From Phoenix dactylifera (lineage: Eukaryota; Streptophyta; Magnoliopsida; Arecales; Arecaceae): a stretch of DNA of 64,000 bases. Position numbers and translations under genes: made by a program. This document shows, one piece after another, positions 50,431 to 63,874 of the stretch. Below the pieces are notes generated by a model that did no database searches, was not told where the DNA came from, and saw only the letters and a program-made list of their open reading frames with translations. Position 1 is the first letter of the stretch. Every line of letters starts with the position of its first letter. The DNA lies in the NCBI RefSeq assembly GCF_009389715.1, contig NC_052399.1:3736938-3800937 (forward strand), read 5' to 3'.

Positions 50431-51367
50431 AGAGGCGAGAAGGGTGGAGGGGAGGGAGATGGGTTGCGTCCGCTGGTTGTGTTGTGTGACAGGGGTGGGG
50501 AAAGGGAGGAAACAGGGGCTTAAATAGGGTCGGTTGGTGGTGAGGACTAGGAGGGAGGGCGGCTTCTGGAACTTCAAAAATAAGGGCCTCGTGTTTAAAT
50601 AGTCGGTCAAGCTCTTCCGCCTTTGAAATGGCTTGGCGTGCGAAGGCTTTTCTTTTTCATTAAATTAAAAAAAAGGCTCAGTTTTCTCGTGTTTAGTCCT
50701 TCTGAACGATGCCGACAACGACGCATAAGCTGGTTTTTTTCCCCCTTGTGGTTAATCCCAATATGCCCCAGCTCCCGGGAAAGACCCGGATTTGGAAACT
50801 ACCCCAACGTCCCGTGGCAAGAGTTCAGACTTTTCTTCTAGGCGAGGACAGATAAAACGACGAAGTCCTCATTTTTAACGTGAGTTTGAAATCTTTAGGA
50901 AATCTCCCTAATAAATCGGGCTGGGAGACCCAACCGTATATCACAATCACGGGTGCTACTAGATTCTGGGTTTTCTGGATTTCCGCCTGAGTTAGATCCT
51001 ATTTAGATTATGCTAGGCTTCTAACAAGCCGAGTTTGAGGTTGGATCTTCCTTCTTTATTTTTTCCCCATAATTCGTCGCTAAATCCAGTATTATTAGTG
51101 TTCGGTTGTTACTATTCTTACCCCAAGTTATCTTTCAACTACAGCCGTGTTGACCATCTAGAGAGATGCTGCCAGCCATCGCCCATGATGCGGTGGTCAA
51201 CAGAAATATTATATTATGTTTTTATATGTAACGACGGTACAATTAATTAAGTAGAACATTTTTTTTTTATAAAGGAAACGGGAAGGCTTTTAAGCTGTCC
51301 CCAGTTTAAGCATAGCTCATTAATTAGAACTAAAAAAGTCAAGATCTTGGAACGGCATTTAGGCTGG

Positions 51368-52280
51368 CCGTAGAGTCATCGATCCTTTTAATTCGTTCCA
51401 GATGTTCATCGCTGTTGCTGTTTGCTGTTTTCTCGCTCTTGTTTTGTTTTTGCCATACGGTTACTAGAAACCAGAGCAAAGTCATGAGAACGTACCGATC
51501 AGGCCAACTTTGACACGCTAACGAGTTATAACTTTTCTTTATTTCAAGTCTACTTCCTCGTGATTTCCGGACGATAAAGATAAGACCTATCAACGCTGTG
51601 TTTTCAGTTCGTTGGAATGCAGTCACATCTCTCTCACACACGACGGCTGTCATTTCCATAGTCAGACTGGATTTTTCTAGAACAAATCAATGACAGCCGT
51701 GGCAGCCAGTTTTTAGCCACAGTAATACGAAATAAATCGTAAATTATTTGGTAGTTGGCGTGCATGGGATGAAGTTGAGTTGGATGTACGTTAATGTCTC
51801 TCACGGAAGAACTTTCCTCCTTACATGCCCTGGTAAGACCGGCAGCTTCTTTTCTTCCTGTTCTTTCATCATCTTCTCAGCTTGAGATTAAATCTTGGTT
51901 TTTTTTTCTTTTTTTGATGAAAAGTTTGACATTAAATCTTGATAATTGAAATTATTCTGCACACAAGCCTAAACTGTAAAACAATGGCAACTTATCATGC
52001 AACATGGATGCCATATCTACTTGTCTGCTCTACCGAACAATCTGGAACGGCTCATGGTATTTTACTGGTTAATTTTCAATTTCAACTTGCATTCAATAAC
52101 AAAAGCAAAATATAAGCTCAAATGACAAAATCAAACCATGAGTATTATTGATATTGAATTTGATGCATTTTTTAATATGAGTAGATCTTGGTTAATATTC
52201 TATGGTACTTCTTCTTGTAATAGTATATTTTATTCCTTCCAGCATTATAGAGTTATAAAAAAACGGATAAACGGATAATT
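51368..52280. other. Intergenic between unit 2 and NB-ARC fragment
   Basis: Single-copy-looking AT-rich DNA that is absent from the duplicated units. An open frame on the minus strand (51339-51659) has no recognisable domain. Nothing else is supported. Confidence 0.4.
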
Positions 52281-52700
52281 AGGGATGTGTGTTTCTCAGG
52301 AATTTTCAGAGACAGGATTGCTAAAAGAGATAATTAGGGCTGCAGGTGGAAATTATAGGGCGGCTGAAACCGAGGCGGAGCTCGTACCCCTTCTTTGCTC
52401 TGCACTTTCAAAAAGATTATTTATTGTATTAGATGATGTATGGACTATGGAGGATAGATGTATGGGAACATTTGCTTCGATATCCCATTGAAAGTGCAAC
52501 AACCAGTGGCAGGATTCTGATTACCACTCAAAATACAAACATGACCAAAAATATGCGAGCAGAGATCCGCCGTGTTAATAAAATGGATAATGATAGTGGT
52601 TGGGAATTGCTCCACAAGAATGTCTTTGGAGACGATGATGAGGAGGGGGAGGAGGAGATCTCTAGATTAAAAGAAATTGGAGTTCAAATTGTTGAAAAAA
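52281..52700 (+). pseudogene. NB-ARC resistance-gene fragment
   Basis: A piece of a CC-NB-ARC-LRR type disease-resistance gene. It begins inside the NB-ARC domain at CVSQEFSETGLLKEI (RNBS-A end), continues to LFIVLDDVW (kinase-2), then a +1 shift near 52456 moves the frame to DVWEHLLRYP and GRILITTQN (RNBS-B), then WELLHKNVFG (RNBS-C region). It stops at EIGVQIVEK, where sequence homologous to the PDR downstream flank begins (GTTAATACAAGGTAAAGAG, compare 26057). The P-loop, the GLPL/MHD part and the LRRs are all missing. It is a non-functional relic truncated on both sides. Confidence 0.85.
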
Positions 52701-52876
52701 AGTTAATACAAGGTAAAGAGACAGAAAAAAAAAAAAAAGCTGACTGATTGCCACTGACAAATTCTTCTTTTGATATTTCGCATAGCATCGTGTATCCTTC
52801 TGCTTACATTTGATGGTGAGGTCGATCCGAAATGTCACTTCCAAAAAATAATTTAATCTACCAAGTAAATACTTCT

Positions 52877-55800
52877 CTACCTTCTCTGGAAGTTTAGTAC
52901 TTTTATTGTCAACCCAAAAAGAAAAGCAAAGAGCACGGCAAGTCCAACGACAACCACTGCAGCCACTCCCAAGAAGTCGTGTCTGAATCCAAGCTGTGAC
53001 CTCACATATTCAGCCACAGTTTGGTCGCTGCCCTGAAATGTGCGGTCGATATCCCCGAACTGTGAAGCGACCAATCCGTACAATGTCCATGCAACGGGGC
53101 TTGCCCAGAAATACCACCTCCACCACACGGGCATACTCTGTAAGAAGGCCAAAGTTTTTTTGTTTTGTTTTGCTTTAGTTCATCTTTATTTCAGGAAACC
53201 CATCATAAAAAGAGCAATGTGAATCAGAACTTACCGGTCGTGGGATAATGAATCCAGAGAAAAGATTCCACATTAAAACAAAAGCAGAAGATATGATGGC
53301 AGCTATGTTGATGTTGGGAGTCATGCCTACCGTCATCATTCCATAGAATGTGAAGTATAGTAGGGTGAAGAACATAAAAAACAGGTACCAAAAGAACTTG
53401 GCAGCCGTCCATTCAAACGCAATCATTGCGTACACTATAACCCCATATACCAGAGACTGAACCAAGACATGGGGAACCTCGATCAACACCTGCAGAGGCC
53501 ACAGAAGAACATGGTTAGCTGATCTTGATTTGTTTCAAATGCACGTACGTTGGATGTAGTAAGGTGATGTTGAAGTAATTACTTGTCCAAAAGCATATGG
53601 CAAAGCTGAATACATTCCTGCTGCCCTCTCTCTATAGAAGACGGTTCGTTCGATGGACACAACGGGCTGGACGGATGTGGAGTTCGAAACCCCGATGAAC
53701 AGAACAGCAGCGTACATGGAACCCATTGCATTAACTAAATCCTGTGGATCCCTCCTGCAACAATGTTTTTGTCAGGCAAATCATATTTGGAAACATCAAG
53801 GGATTATATATAGCAGACTTGGGTCGTTTCAGAATTGCTACTCACAGTTTGGTACCAAGATCCCAGAATATCGTCCCAAACATCAAGGCTATCATTGTTG
53901 TGAAGAAAAACCTGACAGCAGTATATGGAGGATTCCTCCAATACGACAGTCGTTGTTTCCATAGGCATGCCAAGCATTGTGTGAGGAATGGTCGAGAGTA
54001 CTGAGTTGGGAAGTAGAGATCGCTGGAGCCAGGAGGAGGTATGCTCAATTCCTTGATCAAAGCTTTGTTTCTCCTGCAACACAATATAGAGTAAAAGAGT
54101 CAATTGTTTCTAGGTAATACCTCCATCAGAAATTAATCCGTACGTTGGAACAGCAGCCAGACTACTTACTGATGCAATTCCGAATTCTTGTACACCTCGC
54201 TGAAACGAACCCCCAATATTTCTTCTTGTGATTGTGTTGTTACTTCCAGCATCCATGTTGCAGGATTATAGCCGTCTTGTATCTTGCTCACTCCTTCGAT
54301 TTGCTGATAATATAAATGCAAAGTTACAGACGTCGTCGCGTCGCTCGAATATAAAATGTTTCAGGAGCTAGAACTCTGAAAAACAAAAAAGATGCAACCT
54401 TTCCGCTGTCCATTTTCTTACCTCAAAGTAATCGATCAGATGACAAGAATGTCGCCCCAATGGGCCTACGTATATCTCTTCTCCTCCTCGCTTCAATAGA
54501 AACAGCTGCAGTTGGAAGTAACAAAGCATCAGATACCAGCAGCGTTTACATATATGTCATTTTACGAATACCTGTGAGAGAATAAAGAAAACCTATCGAT
54601 CCGACCGATCTTCTCACCTCATCAAAAGCTTCAAATATGTCGATGCTAGGCTGATGAATAGTGCACACCACAGTCCTCCCGGTGTCCACAGTGTTTCTCA
54701 CTGTCCTCATTACAATGGCGGCCGCCCTTGCATCCAGTCCAGAGGTAGGCTCGTCCATGAATATTATGGAGGGGTTAGCAACAAGCTCTACTGCAATTGT
54801 GAGCCTTTTGCGCTGCTCGGTTGATAACCCATTCACACCAGGCAGTCCTACCAAGGCTTCCCTCAATGATGTTAGCTCTACAAGTTCCATGACCTCTTCC
54901 ACGAACATCTGTACAGAAGATTGTTATAATTAAATTCCTGAAGTTATAAGCTGAAAGTTGCACAAGAATGGACCCATATGTTCGGCCAACCTTTCTTGTT
55001 GCAGAATCTACATCGGCAGGTAAGCGAAGCCATGCAGAGTAAACAAGGGATTCATAAACCGTGACATGAGGAGAGTGGATATCATTCTGTTCACAATATC
55101 CTGATATACGAGCGAAAGTTTCTTGCTTCTTGGGGTAGCCAGATATGGTAATGCTTCCATCTATGTATCCACCTGTTTTCCTTCCAGCCAATACATCCAT
55201 GAGTGTAGTTTTGCCTGCTCCACTTACACCCATTAGAGCTGTAAGTACTCCTGGCCTGAAAGATCCACTCACTCCCTTTAGGAGCTCCAGTCGGTCTCCC
55301 TCAACACCTTGTGCTGTCATTTCCTGGAAATACATATTCCATTAAGGATTGGTTATTTTGGCAAGAAATAAGTATACCGCATAAAAAAAAAAAGTTCGGT
55401 GAAATACAGGCAGAGATTTATCTTTTACGCAAATGCAGATACCTGTGGCATGTCCACCGAGTATGTTATATTGTCAAATGTGATGGAAAGGGGTGTGAAT
55501 GGGAGGACCATTCCTTTCTTATTCTGATTAAGATTAGCAGCAGCATCTGTCATGCTTGATGAGGCATCATTATTCCTACTTCCACGAGCACTTTCTGCAT
55601 CGGAACATGTAAACTAAGATGATAAACAGCGAGAGGGAACTGTCAGAAATTGATGAGCAAACTAGTAATGTTATAACTGATTTACTTTTGGATGTGGAAT
55701 CTCTGCTAGTGCTCCTTTCTGTAAGTGATGATGGCTCCATTTCTCCTGTTATATTTGTATATTTTTCATGCAATGCCTCTTCAGATAAACTTGGCTGAGC

Positions 55801-58800
55801 ATTCCCATATGCTGCAAGCATTACAAAGTAAGGTATGGAGCAAGGTATCTCAATTTGGACCTCTTTAAGCATCCCAATATGCGAGATTGCTACATAGCTA
55901 GAGTTGATGCCAAGATATAGGGGGGGAACTACTTACGCTTGATATAGGTAAGAGCCACAGTGAAAAGGATATTGAAAAGGATCATATATCCGGCCAATGC
56001 ACCCGTACCAATCCAGTACCATTTGGCCTCTGTAAAAATTCCACGGGACTTCAAGACTTCCACTCCTAGTGTTTCATTATGATTCGGAAGAATCTATAAC
56101 ACAGATAAATCAAAGGAAATGCACTTCAGTTCGCTGAAGACATACGATGATATTATTTACTTGATTGTTGTTTGACATAGATAATTGAAGTAAGTGCAGG
56201 GGAGTGACTGTTAATGATTTGAAAGCACTTTGTGTCTGTGAAATAAGGACAAATATACTGATTAATGATACCAAGTTTACCTGTTTCTAGTGGTCAAACC
56301 AATGTGTATCTGGTTGTCATCTGCTAGCGCGTACATTTTTTGAGCAATTATTAGCACATGAATTAGAATTATTGCAATCATCCTTAGAACTTCATGTAGA
56401 AGGATATATTACTTAAGCTTTTAAATAATTTTGGACTCCTGTTATTGTCCATCAGAGTTATTAAAATCATCATATCAATTTACATGTTGATGAAATCTAA
56501 TGCATTTGATTGTTTAGTTATGATTTATCTGATCTAATCATCTCTGTTTGGGAGAAAAAAAACAGAGAAAAAAAGAAAATCATATATAGCATTGACCTTT
56601 CAGGAAAGCAAATGAACTTACACGGCTCCAACTGTGTCCAAGAAATTCATTTGTTGCAAGTGCATTCTGTGCGTACATCATGGGTGAGATCCAGTAACCC
56701 CATATCCACCACTTTTTCACATCCTCTGCCGAAGGGAACAATGAAAATAGATTAAATATCAATACTCTGGAACCAGTTGAGGTAAATCGTAACACTTGGC
56801 ACAGTAAACTGACAAAGAAACAATTTGCTATCGTCTAAAGAGCAAGAATATACCGTGCGACAAAATGAATCCACCCAACGCTATAATCACGAGCAATGCA
56901 AAAGCTCCAAAAGTATTTGCAATGATCATATTTCTACCCAGTGCAGCGATGAAACGGAATAACGCGGAAGCCATTTGATTGACAAGTAGGAGAAGCAGAT
57001 ACTGCTTAAATAGCCTGTAGTATGAAGGGAGAGTAATGCTGTTATTTCCGAGAAGCCAGAATGGGAGGATCACATTTAATCAGGCTGGAGGTCAAGCTGT
57101 GGCAGTTGCAAAGCAAAGTAATACTGACCTTCCTACATTTGGATCAAATCCTATCACGTAGTAAGTCATGAACACCCAGACACCAACTTCCACAAATGTT
57201 ATGGGTATCTTGAGAATCCATGAGGGCACGGCATAAGTCCATGCTGGATAAAAGCGGTAGTCCCTTTGCTTGAAGAAAACAGGCAGCTTTGCAATGGCCA
57301 ATGAAAGTTCAGAGAATCCATTGAACATAATCATCATTATTGCGAAGAAAAGGGCACCCATATAAAGCCCTCCATCGTTTGTGCTATCGCGGTGCATGTT
57401 GGTTCGCAGGAAGAGTGTCATTGTGATCGTAGCCATGAACATGAGCTGATGAGGAGAGAAATGCAAAATGATAAAGCACTGGCACTTGTTTGTGGAATTG
57501 AAGCCCTAAGGTGCAGCGGAGGTGATTCACTTACCTGGAACGCCCTGAAGAAATAGACAAATGAGTTCCGCTTCATCAGCAACAACTCTCTCCAGACGTT
57601 TGCTTTCAATAGTTCCTTGCTGCTAGCACCATATTTTGAAGTTGCGAGAGCAGCAGGGTGGCTGCTGCTCTTGTCGAACGGGACGGAGAGTTCATTTCCT
57701 AATTTCCGACCCACATGGAAAGACTGGAATGCCTCTGAAAATTCCCTGACAGGCACAAACCTGTAAGGTTCGTCATGACGCATCCAATACTGCAGCTGAT
57801 CTTTCTTTGATGTTACCTACATTCCCAAAAATAAATTATCATCTTGGACAATCTTGTAATCCAAAAGAAAAAAAAATGTTGGTGAAGGGAATCTTTCTGG
57901 TTTCTGGCTTACTTCCTGCAAGAAGTCTGCAACACCTTTCCTCTCAGGGCATTTGAAGCCCATGGACTCAAAGAACTCAAGCACCTGCTCGCGGGGACCT
58001 TGGTACACAACATGGCCATCTGAAAGAAGTATTATGTCGTCGAAGAGGTCGTAGGTCTCTGGTGCTGGCTGAAGCAGAGAAATGACGGCTGTCCCGTCGA
58101 GAATGTGAATGGATTGCCTGAGCGAGTTCACGATCTGGAAAGTTGTGGAACTGTCCAGACCTGTGGATATCTCATCCATGAATAGAGCTCTCGCTGGCCC
58201 GACAATCATCTCTCCTGTATCACAAGTTGAAGACCCAGAGGGTCAGATCAGATCAGCATCCCCAAAGATTTTTTTTTTTTTTTTAGATCAAGGGAAGCTT
58301 AGCCACCCAAAATTTATTCAATTGAGACAGCATCCTAGAAGATCACATGATCTTGGAGGTTGGATTTGGCAGTTCGTCTACCTGTTGTGACACGCTTCCT
58401 TTGTCCTCCTGAGATGCCTCTCAGCATTTCATCTCCTACCATGGTATCAGCGCACACTTCCAATCCTAAAATCTGTTACAGATGGCAAATAAGACGACCT
58501 TCTTTCTAGTTTCTTTGAAAGTGTTCTTCCTCTATCTTTGCTTTTTTGTCAAATTAATCATCAAAACAGAAGTTTGCACCATGAAAAAACATAACAAAAG
58601 GGTCAAAGATCAGGGGCAGAGAGCGGCACATACCTTCAGTATATAGTCTGTGATTACATTGGTCTCTTGGTTTCCCATTGCAGCTGCCTGATAAGTAGAA
58701 AAAGGAAAAATCTTATTGCGCTTTCTGTCCGCTCGATGTCAAGTTAATCGGCTTATGAGAAGCAATTTGCTATGGATTAACAACCATGGTGACACTCCGG

Positions 58801-59949
58801 TAAGTTTTAATTCGCCAAAGCTATCAATTTCTTGCGAGTTTGTGAAGATGAACAGAGAGCAGCTCTGCTTGCGAAGAGGATGCTTATCTCACCTTCATGA
58901 AGATATCGATATCGGGGTCTGGCTTGATGTTTGCCTGCTTTTCCCTTCTTGCTAGCTCAGCCAGCATATCTGCATATTGTCACGTAAGAAGATCTATCGG
59001 AATTGTATGAAAAATTATGGAGTAATATTCTACGTCGAAACAATTTGTGGAGCGATACTGACCGTAACGAGTCCCTACTCCCTGACATCTCGCAGAGAAA
59101 GATAAGGTTTCACGCACTGTCATCTCCCCGATGTGGAGATCATGTTGACTGATATATGCAGCTGTTCTCTCAGGCATGAACTCATCCATCTCATGACCAT
59201 TGTAAGTTACTCTTCCCGAAACCTGTTTTGTGTTTCAGAAAGTTGGAAATCTTAGAGCAGCATGGAGAGCATCTATAGAAATTAAAATTAAGATACAGAG
59301 CGAATGAATCTCCTGACCTTTAGATCCGACTCGAGCTTTCCGGCCAACGCCAATAACAAAGTCGTCTTCCCCGACCCTGGTGGACCCAGGAGCAAAGTCA
59401 TCCTGCAAAATAGAAGGAACATAATTTAAAAATTTCAGATGCAGAAACGGAATTGGAACGAGATGTTTGGTATCTAAATCTGAAGCAAACGATATCATAC
59501 CTGCGGGGCTTAATGATTCCGCTAACGTCATGAAGGATCTCTACTGGTCTCTTCCTACTTGGTACTACATGCAGGAGATTGGCAAAGCCCTTGGACCAGA
59601 AAAAAAGAGAAGCAAACCCCTCAGTTATAAAGGTACTCACCGAACCTCATAGATAGCTTTTAATTTTATTTATTTATGAGTTTTTTTTTTGTTTTACATA
59701 AATATCTTTCTAAATATATAAAAATTACATGAATATTCTCGTAAAATTACTATTTGCATGTAAATTCTTTTTTTTCTTTTTTGTATATGTATACATACTA
59801 TCCAACGTCATTAAAAAATAAATAGTTTAAAACTAAAATGGCTGAAATACTCTTATGTGTAGATATGCAAAAAAAAATTATAAGAGTATTTTAGTCATTT
59901 TAAATTTAAATCATTTATTTTTTAATGGCGTTAGATGGTATAGGTGTAT

Positions 59950-59982
<33 letters not shown>

Positions 59983-60737
59983 AGAAAAAGAAGAATATAC
60001 ATACAAAATAAGTATTTTTTTTGGAAGAATGCATGTAAATAAGAATTTTAGAAGGGTATTGATATAATTTTATATTTTTTGAAGGATATATATGCAAAAA
60101 TCTCTTTATTTATTTATTTTATTCTCTTCTCTTTGCTTCTCAATAGAGTATTTTAGTTATCCGAAATACCTCGAGGACGTTGAATGTAGCATTGACGAAT
60201 GAAGGTAAGCCTCTGTTGCCCACATGAGCTTCTGCTTCGATGTTGAGGTGCTCGTAACGCACTTCGATCGCCGGAAGATCAATTCCAACTCTAGAAAAAG
60301 GAACAAGAGAAAAGAGGAAATCAAGAAATCGGAATTTAGATAAATCCTATAGCAGCCAAAGTATTCAAGTAAAGCAAAGGGGAAGGATGTGCTTGTCCGT
60401 ACTGATCCATGCGGTTCCTAAGCTTCAACAAGAACTTCTCGTTGTCCTCGTCGGCAACCCGGACCAGCCTTTCGATCAAGTTCTTCCTCTCTTGATAGCT
60501 GAGGTTCTCTATATCAACTTCCCTGGGCTGTCCTTTATTTATAGCAAGTATGCCCCTCCGCAGCCTGTTATAGGTCGGCAGCTTCTCCAGCGCAGCCCAT
60601 TTCAGTGCCTCCTCGTCATCTTCCTCTCGCGACGATCTCGAGAAGACATCGTCTCCTCTCATCCAGATGGATGCACTCCCCGCCCTTAAGCTACTCGCCC
60701 TTATGCTACCCACCCGGGTTTTCTCCTCCGTCTCCAT
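52877..60737 (-). CDS. Full-size ABCG/PDR transporter, copy 3
   Basis: Same exon order and domains as copy 1, but more diverged, with differences in exons and larger ones in introns. Exon 1 starts at the ATG at 60737 ([15 protein letters not shown], missing one RASSIRA-type repeat of the copy 1 leader segment). NBD1 keeps an intact Walker A with four C on the plus strand near 59370, and [12 protein letters not shown] is present near 58395. NBD2 keeps GVSGAGKTT near 55215 and [14 protein letters not shown] near 54805. The last exon ends LNFQRR and stop at 52877. Distinct residues include GHEMDE for GHGMDE in exon 5, AHVGNRG for AYVGNRG in exon 2, [10 protein letters not shown] for [10 protein letters not shown] near the C-terminus, and [11 protein letters not shown] for [11 protein letters not shown] in TMD2. 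I see no break. Substrate unknown. Confidence 0.92.
59940..59985. repeat. (CA)n/(TA)n microsatellite in PDR copy 3 intron 2
   Basis: A compound ACACACAC then ATATATAT tract sits at the site where copies 1 and 2 have only a short AT run. It accounts for part of the intron length difference. Confidence 0.9.
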
Positions 60738-61010
60738 TTCTTTCACCCTGCTTTCTCTCTTCCCTTCACCTCTATCAGAGAGGTAGGAAACAGTCCGTCC
60801 TGCCGTGCCGAGCCGCTACGAAGTTTATGGGATTGTGAAGCCAGAGATGGAGCGAGGAGAGGCGAGAAGGGTAGAGGGGAGGGAGACGGGTTGCGTCCGC
60901 TGGTTGTGTTGTGTAACAGGGGCTTAAATAGGGTTGGTTGGCGGTGAGGACTAGGAGGGAGGGTTGCTTCTGGAAATTCAAAGAAAAGGACCTCGTGTTT
61001 GAAATAGTCC
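60738..61010. promoter_or_regulatory. PDR copy 3 leader and promoter region
   Basis: Homologous to 34080-34440 upstream of copy 1, but with only one unit of the ~81-bp leader repeat and a further short deletion around 60915. Homology to the other copies stops near 61010. Confidence 0.6.
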
Positions 61011-61417
61011 TAGGCCCAGTGAAAGGCAAGTCGCCCCGTTAAGTGGGACAGAACAAAGACAGAGAGTGGACCTTAGCTCAGCCAAGCCTAAGAGTGGACC
61101 TTTTTTCCTACCGAGTCGACATCGGGACAGATCGAGTCGACTCCAATATTTTCGGAGTCGACTCGTTAAGAGTCTCAGATTAGGCAAAGTCGAAGGAAAG
61201 CCGGGAAACGAGATTTTAGGTGTCAATATATATTTTTCCACGCCATATTCAACTATTGTAATTGTCAGAGCTGACGTCGAATGCTATGCCAACTGTTGAT
61301 TAACTGTGTATCATTATGTGTTTGTAACAATTTTTTAACTGCATTCCGGTTTGAAGTAACTGAATTAAAATTTAACAAAAAATCAACATATACAATTGAG
61401 TTTGCACTTCATTAACA
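61011..61417. other. MULE 3' flank with GAGTCGACTCG motifs
   Basis: Non-coding. It contains GTCGACATCGG, ATCGAGTCGACTCC and GGAGTCGACTCG at about 61114-61168, the same palindrome family as 15570-16290. I could not place the left terminal inverted repeat of the Mutator-like element. Confidence 0.4.
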
Positions 61418-63874
61418 TCAATACAAGAGATTCCCAGTTAATATGCTGTGACTAACATGAAAATACATTGCAGGTATCTCGATACATTCTTCATAATGTC
61501 CATATTCTTTACTTGATGACCTCATTACAAGTCCTTCTATTGTGCCCAACCTTCCCGCATCGTCCACATCTATTTCACGTACTGATTCCACTTGCGAAGG
61601 TCTTTTCTTCTTTTTAGGCCTGCCAGGACGTGTCTTTCTGATAGGGGGTAGAATGTGAATCTCTTCAGAGGCACTTTGGGGCTTCTCCATGTCAGGAATT
61701 GGACTGATTGCTTCGGCATATGTTACTCTATACAATTCAGCTTGGAAGCAATTGTCGGTGAATTGGTATAGTGATCTGCCGGCCTTCTCGATGCATGCAC
61801 AAGCATGCTTACATGGCATGCAGAAGATTCGCCACTCGCCACGAGAGCAGCTACACATCTGCAGGTCAACTTTGCATGAGTAGTTGGTATCCTTTACGTC
61901 ATATATCATTATGTTGGACATAAATACAGCTAATCTTCGACCATCTTCCGCATTTTTATGCAACACTTTCTCTGCATCAGGACAAAGTTGAGATTGAATG
62001 CTATATCCTCGATTACGCCGTTCATGCATCATCTGCATTATTTGGATCCTTATATGGTCAACCATCTGAGGCACAGGGAGATGACGAGCCTCCAGGATCC
62101 AACTATTAAAAGACTCTGCCACATTCGATGTCATGATGCCCCAGCGTGGACCTGGAAATACAGCATTCGCCCAATGCTCCGGCTTTGCATGTAGAAGAAA
62201 GGTGGTAGCACCAGGGGCTTCTGATGTAAGCTTTGCAATTAGCTTTCGGAATACAGTAAGCCTTGGTGTATAGGCAGCAGCATTTAGTAAATCAATGAGC
62301 CTCTTTCTCTCAGCTGCACGATAATGGACAAGGACCTGCATTGATAATTAAAATCAGATATACCACATGCTACATTACTTAGATACTTTGTAGTTTAAAT
62401 TATTCATAATATGACGATGCAAACCTGATTCTTGAAGTTTTCTTTCACATGACGTATACAATGTGAGTGGTAAGAATCAGGAAAGTACTTCGGCACGGAT
62501 TTAATAATGCCCTGATGTCTATCCGTCATAAATGTGAACTGTTGACCACTATACTCAGTACAACTATGAATAGCTTCTTTCAGAAACTGGCAAAACCATT
62601 CCCAATTTTCATCACTTTCTGTATCTACAACACCATAAGCTATAGGAAACATATCATCATTTCCATCTGTGGAAGTGGCTCCAAGCAATACACCTCCATC
62701 CTTATGCTTTATAAATGTGCCATCCATAAAAATTAGAGGACGACATCCTTTTATGAAACCCATTAGTGAAGCATGAAAACAAATGAATAGACGTCTGAAT
62801 CGACCATCAATTGTTTCATACTCTGCAATGCTGTCAGGGTTGGTCGGACGAATGGCATCGCAATACCAGCGAATCCGTTCATAAGATAGCCTGCTATTAC
62901 CATAAAGATCCATCATAGCCACCTCCTTACCACGCCAAGCTTGATGATACGGCAATTCAACACCATATTGTCGTCGAATATCCTTTACAATATCACTCGG
63001 CTTATATAACGGCATATCTTGAAGTTGATCTTTAACAATTTTGGAAACCCAACGTTTTGAAGCCTTTGGATGAGACCGCACTTGCAATCCTCCTCCACAT
63101 GTGTGGTTACAGTGCATTTTTTTAATTGCAAACTTTTCACCATTTCCAAGGCGAGAAGCATGAATACGCCATTCGCAACCTTCATAAACACATTCTACAG
63201 TAACTCGATCACGATCGTTCTTCACGAAGACAAAATCCCTGCAATTTGCAATGCAATAGTTGCGAATGGTGTCACGTAGAGTTTCCACATTCATGAACTC
63301 CTGACCAACACCCTCTATACTATTTTTTCAATCATCCAACGAATTTTTTTGACTTGCTTCCTCTTCAATTGCGGCTCTTGTTTCTTCAACAACTTGACCA
63401 AAATTACTTGAGCTACCCTTCGAAAAATTTTTCCCTCTCGAACTAATTTCAGGATAATGCGATGAGCCACTGTTCATACAATAGGATAAACATTATTTTA
63501 GCAAACTTACTAAAATCCGTTGCACAAAACAAAATTTTAAAAATAGAATACCTCTCAATTACCACAGCAGCACCTTCGATCAAGGTTGGAGAATGAGTAA
63601 CAACCATCTCGATCACCTTGGCATTTAAGTTGACGTGTATTTCATGCATGTTACGAACATCCTTATCGCTCATAAGCGTAACAAGCATTTTAGACTTGTT
63701 TGGAATATAAAACTTAACTTCTATCATTGTAGAAGATAAATGTCTCCACCTTTCAACTATTTCCTTAAAAATTTGATCAAGAATTGTGTCTTTTGAGATG
63801 GAAATAATCACAGCTTCGCTACCATAACAACAAATGACCATAAAAACAGAGCTAGCAGTGTCTTCCGAAGCCAT
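61418..63874 (-). pseudogene. Mutator-like (MULE) transposase gene with one stop
   Basis: Three exons in order 63874-63552, 63469-62425 and 62335-61418, with consistent phases and about 760 codons. Exon 1 (starts MASEDTASSVFMVICCYG) gives an N-terminal domain of the PB1-like type seen in plant MULEs. Exon 2 has the MuDR DNA-binding region (CEWRIHASRL ... HTC) and the transposase core with FMDGTFIKHKDGGVLL and DENWEWF. Exon 3 has WGIMTSNVAESFN, then a SWIM zinc finger (CSCSRGEW ... CMPCKHACA), and an AT-hook-like RPGRPKKKKR. A TGA at 63330-63328 interrupts exon 2 about 46 codons in; the frame continues unbroken afterwards. It is therefore nearly intact, and either inactive or dependent on a start downstream of the stop (an ATG at 63292 follows). 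The element's right terminus probably lies beyond or near the window end. Confidence 0.88.

Larger units (their letters stand above)
38116..51367. repeat. Segmental duplication unit 2 (contains PDR copy 2)
   Basis: This is the second tandem unit. It starts CCTTCTGTATACTCTTTGAT, like 24174, and ends near TTTAGGCTGGCC at 51367, where the unit 1 sequence diverges into the junction. It contains the exclusive solo LTR 38254-40471. Differences from unit 1 are scattered single bases and short homopolymer changes in exons and introns alike, so the duplication is recent. Confidence 0.9.
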
